A DNA stretch of 25,391 nt, taken from a virus. Below are positions 1 through 6,883 of the stretch, in pieces. Location: the IMG/VR virus record IMGVR_UViG_3300050016_000038, positions 1 to 25,391 of that record; one strand, 5' to 3'. A program made the translations under genes and the position numbers. The notes under the pieces are model-generated. The model searched no databases, was not told the origin of the DNA, and worked only from the letters and a program-made list of their open reading frames with translations. Each line of letters begins with the position of its first letter. Positions within the stretch are counted from its first letter, which is position 1.

Positions 1-40
1 CCGTCTCTTGCTCCGGGGTTGGTTCGACGTAACGAGCCAT
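1..40 (-). CDS. 5' end of a reverse-strand gene, runs off the left edge
   Basis: Read on the reverse strand, a near-perfect Shine-Dalgarno AAGGAGGT lies about 5 nt before an ATG at 40-38. The open frame then reads MARYVEPTPEQET to the window edge. Only 13 residues are visible, so the function cannot be assigned. The opening resembles short conserved hypothetical phage proteins that begin with a similar VEPTPEQE stretch, but this is from memory and weak. The gene is divergent from the forward gene at 96, with 55 nt between the two starts. It would separate the capsid genes from any portal or terminase genes further left. The strength of the ribosome binding site is the main support. Confidence 0.6.
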   Translation of the reverse strand, partial: MARYVEPTPEQET

Positions 41-95
41 TGGACCTCCTTGTCATCATCGACGGCTAGCGATTTTATCATAAAGGAGACAGGCA

Positions 96-614
96 ATGGC
101 AGCGAACAACCCAGCCGATGCGGCCGTCTTGAAAGCGGACGAGCCCAAGGCCCCAGTGCTCGATCCTAACGCACAACAGCGCCTTGACGAGCAGAAGGCG
201 GCAGAACAGCAAGCAGCGGCCAGGAAGCCAAATGATCGCGTGGTGGCCGCCCGGAAAGCCGCCCAGCACCCGATGCTTTCCGCGGTCGCCGGCGCGAAGG
301 CGCTCGCCGAGACGGCGTTTAACCATCGCGACCTGACGGCCCTCTGCCAGGCGTTTCAGATGCTCGCCGACGGCTTGCACCGGGAACACGGCGGCACACC
401 CACCCGTACCTACGACGTGCGCTACCGGAACGCCGACGATCGCGTCATTACGACGAGCGTCGTTGTTGCGGACCCGTCCGGTGCGGCCCTGAGCCCCGAG
501 GACGAAGCGGCTTACACGGACGATTACGTCGCCGCGGAAATGCGCGACCGCTACGGCGCGACCGAAGAGACGCGGTTCGAGCGGCGCCCACACGAAGACG
601 CGCCCTGGGCGTAG
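96..614 (+). CDS. Hypothetical phage protein upstream of the protease
   Basis: This 172-residue protein starts at ATG 96 behind a strong AAAGGAGA site. I do not recognise the family. Residues about 20-50 are rich in Ala, Gln, Glu and Lys and look helical, possibly coiled coil. The middle is helical, and the C-terminal third is acidic and charged. No signal peptide or membrane segment is visible. It is the first forward gene of the head operon and lies about 120 nt before the prohead protease, a position where small head-associated or portal-linked accessory proteins are often found. The opposite strand is also open here, but it lacks a comparable ribosome site and its translation is Arg-rich, as expected of a shadow frame. 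The gene is likely real; its role is unknown. Confidence 0.7.
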   Translation: MAANNPADAAVLKADEPKAPVLDPNAQQRLDEQKAAEQQAAARKPNDRVVAARKAAQHPMLSAVAGAKALAETAFNHRDLTALCQAFQMLADGLHREHGGTPTRTYDVRYRNADDRVITTSVVVADPSGAALSPEDEAAYTDDYVAAEMRDRYGATEETRFERRPHEDAPWA

Positions 615-616
615 CG

Positions 617-748
617 GTGAAGAAACCTAGCGGCCCCTTGATTTATTCCATCTCGAAAGGGGCGGACTGTTGGGGTCGCGACGCTTTTTGGGCGGTCGTA
701 GCCATCGCCGCTGCCATCTGTTTTGGTGCCATTAGATGTCTGACCTGA
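617..748 (+). CDS. Possible 43-residue membrane mini-protein overlapping the protease start
   Basis: A GTG at 617, two bases after the previous stop, opens a 43-codon frame ending at TGA 746-748. It overlaps the protease start at 736 by 13 nt. The product begins VKKPSGPLIY and carries one hydrophobic helix around residues 24-39 (WAVVAIAAAICFGAI), with two Cys near its end. No clear Shine-Dalgarno precedes it, so translation would depend on coupling with the upstream gene. In turn it could couple translation to the protease, whose own start also lacks a good ribosome site. It may be real, or simply an open stretch in a GC-rich intergenic region. Confidence 0.35.
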   Translation: MKKPSGPLIYSISKGADCWGRDAFWAVVAIAAAICFGAIRCLT

Positions 749-2031
749 TCGCCGTCGATAAATTCCGGCAGGCGGCGCGCGCAGGCAAGAAGCCTGACGC
801 TGCCGTCTTTCGGGTCAGTGTCGGCGATACCGTCACCCTTGAAGGAGACAGACGGGCTGTCCGCTTCTGCTTCAGTGACGGCTCGGTCGATCGCATGGGC
901 GATACGATCGCCGCGGACGGCTGGGAAACGACTTCGTTCTCGAAGAACCCCGTGGCGCTGTGGGCTCATGACAGCTCGCAGCCGCCGATTGGCCGAGCGA
1001 GCAATATCGCGGTCGAGAACGCCCGCCTCATGGGCGATATCGAGTTCATGGAAGCGGACCTCTACCCGTTTGCCGACCTCATCTACCGGATGGTGCAGGG
1101 CAAATACATCAGCGCCGTGTCGGTCGGCTTTATGCCGCTCGATTACGACTTTGCCGATGACTCGGCGCGGCAGCGGGGTATCGATTTCAAGCGTCAGGAA
1201 TTGCTCGAAATTTCAGTCTGCCCCGTTCCGGCGAACGCCAACGCGCTGATCGACGCGCGGGCGAAGGGCATCGACACCCGCCCCTTGGTCGAGTGGGCCG
1301 AAAAGATGCTGGACGGCGGCGGCCGAGTGATTTTGCCGAAAGCCGAGCTTCAACGCTTACGAGACGCGGCAAAGGAGCCGAAATTCCGCCTCGATCCCAA
1401 AATTGTCGGGGAATCGGAGCAAAACATCCGTGACATCGCTGGAGTGCTCGTTATGGCGACGAAACCGAAATCAACCAAGCCGCAGCGCCGCGATACCGAC
1501 GTCGATCCGCTCGACAGCACCGATATTCCGGGCGATGGCGATGTGATGGGCAATTGCGGCCGCCAGCCCGGCGAAGAATGCGGCATGAAGAATTCCGAGG
1601 AGTGCATGGTCCACAAATCGGACCTTCCTGACGACGGGACCAATCCAATGGACGAAAAGCGCCTCCAGGTCATGATCGACAAAGCCATCGCCGCGGCTCT
1701 TCGCCGTTTCGCGGCAAAGCGGGTCGTTGTCCGCGATGCCGATGGCGACACCGACGACGACACGCCGGGGCACGAGGAAGAATTCCGCTCGGCTCACATG
1801 CACTTCAAGATGGCGCAGGACTGCTACGACGCCGGCGACGACCTGCACGACAAGGGCATGAAGTGCATGAAGCGCGGCCTCAAGGCGATGGACGAGAACG
1901 GCGTCGAAAACGAGCCGGAGCCCGAGGTCGAGCCGAAGCCGGAAGAAAAAGACGATGAGCCGGCCGACGATGACGCGGTCGCAAAAGCCAAGGCGAGAGC
2001 ACGAGTAAGAACGCTGCTCGCCGCCGCCTAA
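736..2031 (+). CDS. HK97-type prohead protease with a long C-terminal extension
   Basis: This is the maturation protease that cleaves the capsid delta domain inside the procapsid. Residues about 40-175 match the caudoviral serine prohead protease family: a WAHD block with the likely catalytic His78, an SAVSVGF block with the likely nucleophile Ser129, and the family signature LLEISVCPVPANANAL with Glu158. Relatives are usually about 180-250 residues, whereas this protein has 431. The extra 200 residues hold a Cys-containing stretch (Cys274, 282 and 290), a second His/Met/Cys-rich segment near 354-378, and an acidic Glu/Pro/Asp tail. The extension could act as a built-in scaffold or be a fused unrelated domain. 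No strong Shine-Dalgarno precedes ATG 736, so coupling to an upstream reading frame is possible. The family call is firm; the role of the extension is unknown. Confidence 0.9.
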   Translation: MSDLIAVDKFRQAARAGKKPDAAVFRVSVGDTVTLEGDRRAVRFCFSDGSVDRMGDTIAADGWETTSFSKNPVALWAHDSSQPPIGRASNIAVENARLMGDIEFMEADLYPFADLIYRMVQGKYISAVSVGFMPLDYDFADDSARQRGIDFKRQELLEISVCPVPANANALIDARAKGIDTRPLVEWAEKMLDGGGRVILPKAELQRLRDAAKEPKFRLDPKIVGESEQNIRDIAGVLVMATKPKSTKPQRRDTDVDPLDSTDIPGDGDVMGNCGRQPGEECGMKNSEECMVHKSDLPDDGTNPMDEKRLQVMIDKAIAAALRRFAAKRVVVRDADGDTDDDTPGHEEEFRSAHMHFKMAQDCYDAGDDLHDKGMKCMKRGLKAMDENGVENEPEPEVEPKPEEKDDEPADDDAVAKAKARARVRTLLAAA

Positions 2032-2058
2032 AGCCAACCGAACACACGACTTAACCCA

Positions 2059-2080
2059 CCCCGCCTCGCGCGGGGTTTTT
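2059..2080 (+). terminator. Intrinsic terminator between protease and capsid gene
   Basis: A perfect 6-bp stem CCCCGC/GCGGGG (2059-2064 and 2070-2075) with a 5-nt loop is followed at once by five T residues. It sits 28 nt after the protease stop and before the capsid leader. A terminator here should lower read-through from the protease, or mark the end of a processed transcript, so that the capsid message is made or dosed separately. Confidence 0.75.
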
Positions 2081-2091
2081 GCTGCCCGTCA

Positions 2092-2151
2092 GCCGCCTGG
2101 GCACCGGCACCGCAGCGTCGGACGACGCCGCATCCCACGATGGAGCCTCTC
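2092..2151 (+). promoter_or_regulatory. Two-hairpin leader, copy A (capsid gene)
   Basis: The structured 5' leader of the capsid gene. Hairpin P1 has a GCCG/CGGC stem (2092-2095, 2105-2108) around the 9-nt loop CCTGGGCAC. After the linker ACC comes hairpin P2: an outer GC/GC pair, an A/C mismatch, then GCGTCG/CGACGC (2115-2120, 2123-2128). The innermost pair probably opens to give a GCGTC stem with a tetraloop. A GGAG ribosome site follows, 6-7 nt before ATG 2152. Related leaders precede the genes at 3607 and 9377, with base changes that keep the stems paired. It is probably an RNA element controlling translation or stability of abundant virion messages; a DNA-level role is not excluded. Confidence 0.65.
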
Positions 2152-3516
2152 ATGGCGAAACTGGCAGACCTCCTCGCCGAGCGAGGGGCTATTTCTGACG
2201 AAATGAAGGCGCTTCCGGAGAGCGATGACTTCACACAAAAGAAGTTCGACGCTCTTGAAACGCGGTTTAAGGCCGTCAACGACAACATCCGCGCTGTCGA
2301 GCGGTCCCGCGAGGTTCAGGCCCAGCTTGCCCAAGCGAGTGACGGCAGCGATGTGCGCGGAGCGGAGAAGCTCGCCTCCCCGGTTCCGCTGCCGGCTCGC
2401 GATCAGCGCCGCGGCTGGGATGCGGACGACTACCTGAGCTTTGCCCGGCAGCGCACCGGTTTCCGGCCACAGCCCGACAAGCATTTCAAGACTCTCGGCG
2501 AGCAGCTGCTGGCGGTCGCGAAATACTACCTGCCCGAACACCGGCACATGGATGCCCGGCTCGTGCGCGCTCCGACAGGCGGAAGCGAGATGGACCCGTC
2601 GACCGGCGGCTTCCTGGTGCAGACCGACTTCTCGACCGCGATCTTCCAGCGCGCCTATGACCTCGGCGAAATCCTCTCCCGGGTGCAGAAGCTGACAATC
2701 TCGTCCAACGCCAATGGAATCAAGATCCCTGGCGTCGACGAGACCAGCCGCGCAACCGGTTCCCGCTGGGGTGGCGTTCAGTCCTACTGGGTTGCGGAGG
2801 GCACGAGCGTCACGGCAAGCAAGCCGAAGTTCCGCCTGATCGAGCTCGACCTCAAGAAGATGATGTCGGTGATGTACGTCACCGACGAGCTTCTGGCCGA
2901 CGCCTCGATCCTCAGCTCGATCGCCACGCAAGCGTTCTCGGAAGAAATCGTCTTCATGACCGAGGACGCGATCTGGGAAGGCACCGGCGCCGGCATGCCG
3001 CTGGGCATCCTCTTGGCCAACGCCACGGTATCGGTCGCCAAGGAAACCGGCCAGGCCTCCGCGACCCTGACGTACACCAACATTCTGGCGATGTGGTCCC
3101 GGATGTGGGCGCGTTCGCGGCAGAATGCCGTCTGGTTCATCAACCAGGACGTCGAGCCGCAGCTCTATTCGCTCAGCCAGGTCATCGGCGTGTCCGGCGT
3201 CCCGGTGTACCTGCCGGCAAACGGCATCTCGGGGGCGGCTTACGGCACCCTCTTCGGCCGGCCGGTCATTCCCATAGAGTACGGATCGACCCTCGGCACG
3301 GCCGGCGACATCGTTCTCGCGGACATGAGTCAGTATGTGCTGGCCGACAAAGGCGGCGTCGACTCGCAGTCAAGCATGCACGTGGCGTTTCTGACCGATG
3401 AGATGGTGTTCCGCATCACCTATCGGGTCGACGGGCAGCCTCTGTGGAACAGCGCGCTGACGCCGTTCAAGGGCAGCAGCACCAAGTCGCCGTTCATTAC
3501 TTTGGCGGCACGCTAA
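2152..3516 (+). CDS. HK97-fold major capsid protein with N-terminal delta domain
   Basis: The main head shell protein, 454 residues from ATG 2152. An in-frame ATG at 2140 exists, but aligning its leader with those of the genes at 3607 and 9377 places GGAG as the ribosome site and 2152 as the start. Residues 1 to about 75 are charged and predicted coiled coil (the ADLLAERGAISDEMKAL region), typical of the scaffolding delta domain that the protease removes. The capsid core begins around residue 149 with the family-typical DPSTGGFLVQTDFS. The N-arm, E-loop, P-domain and A-domain order fits HK97-like proteins, and the C-terminus ends SPFITLAAR. The gene lies directly after the prohead protease, as in most HK97-type phages, and has its own terminator-flanked leader, which suggests separate high expression. 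Confidence 0.93.
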   Translation: MAKLADLLAERGAISDEMKALPESDDFTQKKFDALETRFKAVNDNIRAVERSREVQAQLAQASDGSDVRGAEKLASPVPLPARDQRRGWDADDYLSFARQRTGFRPQPDKHFKTLGEQLLAVAKYYLPEHRHMDARLVRAPTGGSEMDPSTGGFLVQTDFSTAIFQRAYDLGEILSRVQKLTISSNANGIKIPGVDETSRATGSRWGGVQSYWVAEGTSVTASKPKFRLIELDLKKMMSVMYVTDELLADASILSSIATQAFSEEIVFMTEDAIWEGTGAGMPLGILLANATVSVAKETGQASATLTYTNILAMWSRMWARSRQNAVWFINQDVEPQLYSLSQVIGVSGVPVYLPANGISGAAYGTLFGRPVIPIEYGSTLGTAGDIVLADMSQYVLADKGGVDSQSSMHVAFLTDEMVFRITYRVDGQPLWNSALTPFKGSSTKSPFITLAAR

Positions 3517-3533
3517 CTCCTCGTGAATTACTC

Positions 3534-3606
3534 GGGGTTGCTGGTGTAGCCCCGGCATCCCGCAGCGTCGTGAGGCGCCGCATTCCCTAGAAGGAGGCCA
3601 CTCACC
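3534..3606 (+). promoter_or_regulatory. Two-hairpin leader, copy B (gene at 3607)
   Basis: The same kind of leader as the capsid gene. P2 is present as an outer GC/GC pair, an A/C mismatch, then GCGTC (3565-3569), loop GTGA, and GGCGC (3574-3578). The stem holds through one T-G wobble although its sequence differs from copy A. Upstream lies a different hairpin, GGGGTT/AGCCCC (3534-3539, 3548-3553) with one wobble, in place of copy A's P1. A strong AAGGAGG site follows P2 and precedes ATG 3607. Confidence 0.6.
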
Positions 3607-4092
3607 ATGGCTCGACAGTACAGTTTGCCACAGCACCAAAAGATCGTGCAGATGCTGCCCCCGCAGACGACGAACGCGGCGGTCAGTTCTCAGGTCATCA
3701 GCCTGAAGAACGCCCACAAATGCTGGGTGGTCTTCGACTTCCTCAACGCTGTTGGCTTTGCGTCGGTCCCGACCCTCAACCAGGCGACCAGCATCGCCGC
3801 CGGCACCAACAAGGCCGGCCCGACAGTGCCGATCTGGGCGAACGAGGACACCGCGGCGACCGACACGCTGGTCAAGAAGGCCGACGCCGCGTCCTACACG
3901 ATGACGAACGACATCAAGCATAAGCAGGTCGTGTTCGAGATCGACCCGTCGCGGCTCGATGTCAACAACGGTTACGACTGCATCTATTTCACGATGGGCA
4001 CGTCGAGCCAGGCGACCAACTTCGTCTCGGCGACCGCGTACCTGATGCAGCGGTATCCGCAGGCGACACCGCCGAGCGCGATCCTGGACTAG
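3607..4092 (+). CDS. Probable head decoration or minor virion protein
   Basis: This 161-residue protein starts at ATG 3607 behind a strong AAGGAGG site. I do not recognise a named family. The sequence is beta-rich, with no signal peptide and no membrane segment, and it has alternating hydrophobic strands (HKCWVVFDFLNAVGFASV, KQVVFEIDPSRLDV, CIYFTMGTSS). Its place right after the capsid gene, and the fact that it shares the capsid's special leader, suggest a protein made in large amounts, such as a head decoration or cement protein. The 139-nt gap that follows holds a G-rich stretch, a possible GGCGG/CCGCC stem and a 9-bp direct repeat GACTTTTGC (4200-4208 and 4222-4230), but no clear terminator. 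The virion role is inferred from position and leader, not from homology. Confidence 0.75.
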   Translation: MARQYSLPQHQKIVQMLPPQTTNAAVSSQVISLKNAHKCWVVFDFLNAVGFASVPTLNQATSIAAGTNKAGPTVPIWANEDTAATDTLVKKADAASYTMTNDIKHKQVVFEIDPSRLDVNNGYDCIYFTMGTSSQATNFVSATAYLMQRYPQATPPSAILD

Positions 4093-4231
4093 CCCTCTAC
4101 CCCTGGGGCTGGGGGGTGTGACGGCGGATGTTGGAGCCTGCGTAACAGCGGGCAATCCTGCCGCCGCTCCACTCTCGTTTTCTTCCGAACCGTTCAGCCG
4201 ACTTTTGCGCGGCATGTAGGAGACTTTTGCC

Positions 4232-4972
4232 ATGACCACCCAAGCGCGTTATAGCGGCGCCCGTCTGGCGTTCTTTGACCCCACTACGTTCGAGACGCTC
4301 AGCCTCGCGGCCCCGATCACGTTCAGCGACGACTTTATGAGCGCCGGGCAGCTCGTCATCCCGGCGGCAGGGTCAGCTGATCCGGGTGACTACTGGGTCA
4401 AGAAGCTCGTCGGAACACCGACCGGCGTGGCTGGTGTGGCCAATGCCGTTGGCGGCCAGGTGGCTTGCGCGCTCGCTGCAACCTCGGAGAAAGAGGATGC
4501 GGTCCTCTACTGGGGCGATCAACTTGGGCTTGACACGACCAAAGGCCTCGTTTTTGAGACCCGCTTTCAGCTGAGTGTGCTGCCGAGCGCCGCAGGCGTG
4601 CAGGCCTATGCCGGTCTCGCGTCCGCGTGGATTGACGGCATTAACAACAACACAGCTTACGCCCAGCTTTGTGCCACTGCGAACGGTGCGCTGCTGGTGC
4701 GGTCGTTCGACGGCGTCACCACGGTCTCGGCCGCGTCGGGGATTACGGTGCTGACCACGGATTGGGTGACGCTCCGGATCAATTTCGACGATTTGAACGA
4801 TGTCAAGATGTTCATCAATGGTGCCCAGGTGACGACTGCCGGGCAGATTAAATGGGCGGCGACCGGCACGCTTGCGGTCTTACAACCATTTATAGGTGTG
4901 TACAAACCATCAGGAACCGGTGTCGCGTCAATTTTGACGGATTATGTGAAATCCTGGATGAACCGAGTCTGA
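4232..4972 (+). CDS. LamG/concanavalin-like virion protein
   Basis: This 246-residue protein starts at ATG 4232 behind TAGGAGA. Residues about 30-245 look like a concanavalin A-like/LamG beta-sandwich: an early FSDDFMSAG segment, a central block of alternating strands (GLVFETRFQLSVLP), a WVTLRINFDDLNDVKMFINGAQV segment typical of these jellyrolls, and a closing TDYVKSWMNRV strand. Such domains occur in phage proteins that decorate heads or bind surface sugars. Lying among head genes, it is more likely a head decoration or surface-adhesion protein than a tail fibre. No signal peptide or membrane segment is seen. The fold call is moderately firm; the ligand is unknown. Confidence 0.75.
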   Translation: MTTQARYSGARLAFFDPTTFETLSLAAPITFSDDFMSAGQLVIPAAGSADPGDYWVKKLVGTPTGVAGVANAVGGQVACALAATSEKEDAVLYWGDQLGLDTTKGLVFETRFQLSVLPSAAGVQAYAGLASAWIDGINNNTAYAQLCATANGALLVRSFDGVTTVSAASGITVLTTDWVTLRINFDDLNDVKMFINGAQVTTAGQIKWAATGTLAVLQPFIGVYKPSGTGVASILTDYVKSWMNRV

Positions 4973-5040
4973 CCGATGATCCGCGGATACTTCAATCGAA
5001 TGCTGCGGCGCTGGCGCGATAAGACCGGGGAGCGTGATCA

Positions 5041-5436
5041 ATGGCCGGATCAATCACCGTCACCGCGACCGACCTCGGCGACGGCATCACGAAATACGGC
5101 GTCGCCTGGGTCTCCGACGCCAGCGGCGTCGTCTCGGCCAACACGTTCGGGGTCAAAAGGGGGGAAATCCTCCAGGTAAAATACATCCCGAATGGTGGTG
5201 GAACAGCCCCGACCGATCTTTACGACCTCACGATGCTCGATGCCGATGGCTTCGACGTCCTCGGGGGAACTGGCGCCAATCTGTCCGGCACGCTTGCGGC
5301 GCTCACTGTTCCGCTCTTTGGTGCCGGCGCGGCGTTGTCTTTCCGCATCTTCCTCGACCCAGGCCTTTTGACCCCGACGATTGCCAATGCGGGCAACGCG
5401 AAGGGTGGCACGATCAACCTCTACGTCGGCCTCTAG
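5041..5436 (+). CDS. Small beta-rich virion protein
   Basis: This 131-residue protein starts at ATG 5041 behind GGGGAGC. No named family is recognised. It is Gly-, Ala- and Thr-rich with alternating strands (SITVTATDLGDGITKYGVAW, ILQVKYIPNGG, ALSFRIFLDPG), as in small structural proteins of phage heads or necks. It sits between the LamG-like protein and the head-tail connector. An overlapping frame beginning at 4976 was considered and rejected because composition favours this frame. The next gene starts one base after its stop, so the two are likely translationally coupled. Similar small proteins are often found in virion preparations, but that is inference here. Confidence 0.75.
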   Translation: MAGSITVTATDLGDGITKYGVAWVSDASGVVSANTFGVKRGEILQVKYIPNGGGTAPTDLYDLTMLDADGFDVLGGTGANLSGTLAALTVPLFGAGAALSFRIFLDPGLLTPTIANAGNAKGGTINLYVGL

Positions 5437-5437
5437 T

Positions 5438-6091
5438 GTGTGGTACAGCACGCTCCGGGTCACGAGCCAGCCAGCGGTTGAGCCTCTAACGCTGGATATC
5501 GTCAAGGCTCACGTCCGGATCGACAACGACATCGACGATACGACGCTGCTGCCGATCTATCTCGCGACCGCGCGAGCGAGTGCCGAATCCTATCTCGGCC
5601 GCGCGCTGATTACGCAGACGCTGGTTTCAACGATACGCCGGTTGGAAACGGATGGCCCGGGTTGGCATTGGGATTCCTGGGGGACCGGCTGGCCTTCGAT
5701 ATCCCGTACTGGCCGGCGCGCCATCGAACTGGCGAGAGCGCCCGTTCAATCGTTCACGTCGGTATCGATCCTCGACGACGCCGGAACATCAACTCCGGTC
5801 ACCGCGAATGGCGTTTGTGATATCGGGCTTGACCCGGCTCGGCTTTACCTTGACTGGTCAGCGGTCCGCGACCTTGTCCCGCCCATTGCGTGGCCGATCC
5901 AGCATCTCGCGATCACGTTCACAGCCGGGTACGGGGCGGACGGCAGCTTTGTCCCTCAGCCCATCCGGAACGCGATACTGCTGATGACCGCAGCACTATA
6001 CGAGCGCCGCGGCGACGAGGCCGAGACCGAAATGCCGAAGGCGGCCCGCTATCTGCTTGACCCCTACCGCATCCAGTTCTTCGGCGGCTGA
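5438..6091 (+). CDS. Head-tail connector, gp6-like (phiE125 gp8 family)
   Basis: This adaptor protein forms a ring under the portal and links head to tail. The best start is GTG 5438, giving 217 residues that begin VWYSTLRVTSQPAVEPLTL. An upstream in-frame ATG at 5381 would run through the previous gene and adds only low-complexity residues. The family pattern is clear: a 'P(L/V)TLDIVKAHVRID' opening helix, DDTTLLPIYLATARASAESYLGRAL, a central beta insertion, and the closing 'PQPIRNAILLMTAALYERRGD' helix that ends many gp6-like connectors. Its place between capsid genes and head-closure genes agrees. The start follows the previous stop by one base. Confidence 0.88.
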   Translation: MWYSTLRVTSQPAVEPLTLDIVKAHVRIDNDIDDTTLLPIYLATARASAESYLGRALITQTLVSTIRRLETDGPGWHWDSWGTGWPSISRTGRRAIELARAPVQSFTSVSILDDAGTSTPVTANGVCDIGLDPARLYLDWSAVRDLVPPIAWPIQHLAITFTAGYGADGSFVPQPIRNAILLMTAALYERRGDEAETEMPKAARYLLDPYRIQFFGG

Positions 6092-6094
6092 GCG

Positions 6095-6253
6095 ATGCCC
6101 GTCTACATCGAATGGTACTACGCCTATCTGCATCCCTGGGGGGTGTGGGTTTCTACGGATGATAATTTGTGGTCCGGGCAGCGCATGCACGAACTCGTGG
6201 GTTTCCACATCGGCGAGTATTTGCGCTGGGAAACCGAGCGGCCATACGGCTGA
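6095..6253 (+). CDS. 52-residue aromatic-rich mini-protein
   Basis: ATG 6095 lies three bases after the connector's stop, and the frame ends at TGA 6251-6253, three bases before the next start at 6257. The product has 52 residues and is strikingly rich in Trp and Tyr (MPVYIEWYYAYLHPWGVW, then SGQRMHELVGFHIGEYLRW). No known family, signal peptide or membrane segment is recognised. The tight fit between two genes, with no spare bases, and the in-operon orientation argue that it is real. Its role is unknown; it may be a small neck or assembly factor. Confidence 0.7.
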   Translation: MPVYIEWYYAYLHPWGVWVSTDDNLWSGQRMHELVGFHIGEYLRWETERPYG

Positions 6254-6256
6254 GAG

Positions 6257-6625
6257 ATGCCGGAACCGATCAAGATCGGCCGGTTGCGCTGGCCGGTTCA
6301 GTTGCTCCGACGATCCCAGTTCGCCCAGCCTGGCGGAACCGGGATCGTCGAGGGCGAGGACGCCATTACCGTCCATGCCGATCTGCAAGCCCTGGGACCG
6401 ATCCTCTTCTATGGTGGCGTGACGGCAAGCGGGGACAAGGCACCAACGCATCGCGCTATCGTCCGCTGGGTCGACGGCATCGACATGACCTACGCGATCC
6501 GGCGGGTCACAAATCGGCCGAACGGGACTCAGAAAACAGAGATGTTCCGGGTGCGGCGGATCATGGAAATCGAAGGCCGTAAGCGGTTCGTCTCCCTGGA
6601 ACTTCAGTTGGAAACCGAGGCATAA
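6257..6625 (+). CDS. Head-closure / head-tail adaptor protein
   Basis: This 122-residue protein starts at ATG 6257 behind GAGAG. The pattern fits the SPP1 gp16-like head-tail adaptor family: an N-terminal 'GRLRWPVQLLRRSQ' strand, a short beta-barrel with PTHRAIVRWVDGIDMTYAIRR, and a final strand pair MFRVRRIMEIEGRKRFVSLEL, which matches the common closing '...V....e.dgr.r.l.l.c' of these adaptors. These proteins close the connector channel after DNA packaging and provide the docking face for the tail. The order, connector then closure protein then gp10-like neck protein, matches HK97-type phages. Members are short and diverse, so the call rests partly on position. Confidence 0.8.
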   Translation: MPEPIKIGRLRWPVQLLRRSQFAQPGGTGIVEGEDAITVHADLQALGPILFYGGVTASGDKAPTHRAIVRWVDGIDMTYAIRRVTNRPNGTQKTEMFRVRRIMEIEGRKRFVSLELQLETEA

Positions 6626-6631
6626 TAGATC

Positions 6632-6883
6632 ATGGTAACCGATACCAATCCACTCTTTGAACTCGCTGCCAAAGACCGGCATACTGAAGATTGCTGCTCA
6701 CGTCAGCGTTGCGGGGTCTGCGGCTGTCACGTCAGCACGTACAACGCGAATGCATCGGTCATCGCGCAGCGTCCAGAAGCCGATGACTGGGATTGGTGGG
6801 TTGCGTGTGACAACGCTAACTGCGAACACGCCTATGGCGAAGGGCTGTTTCAAAACCCGATCGGCTGGGTCACTAAGGCATGA
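6632..6883 (+). CDS. Small Cys-rich, probably zinc-binding protein
   Basis: This 83-residue protein starts at ATG 6632. It has Cys21, 22, 27, 30 and 32 with His33 (a CGVCGCH knuckle), and later Cys59, Cys64 and His66 (the CDNANCEH stretch). This could form one zinc ribbon or treble-clef site. A Trp-rich DDWDWWVAC segment precedes the second knuckle. It overlaps the next gene by ATGA. No family is assigned. It resembles in outline the small zinc-ribbon proteins some phages use against host restriction or as adaptors, but that is a guess. Confidence 0.7.
   Translation: MVTDTNPLFELAAKDRHTEDCCSRQRCGVCGCHVSTYNANASVIAQRPEADDWDWWVACDNANCEHAYGEGLFQNPIGWVTKA

Noticed and set aside
50-78. A possible promoter TTGTCA - 17 nt - TTTTAT before the first forward gene
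   Set aside because: Transcription would start at about 85, inside the ribosome site of the gene at 96, and the -10 match is poor.
4093-4231. A fourth copy of the two-hairpin leader before the LamG-like gene
   Set aside because: The GGCGG...GGAGCC stretch looks similar at first sight, but the hairpins do not align with copies A-C.
4976-5179. A forward frame reading MIRGYFNRMLRRWRDKTGERD before and into the gene at 5041
   Set aside because: Most of it overlaps the better-formed gene at 5041 in another frame and turns into Pro/Ser/Arg-rich shadow sequence. The first 20 residues are plausible but have no clear ribosome site.
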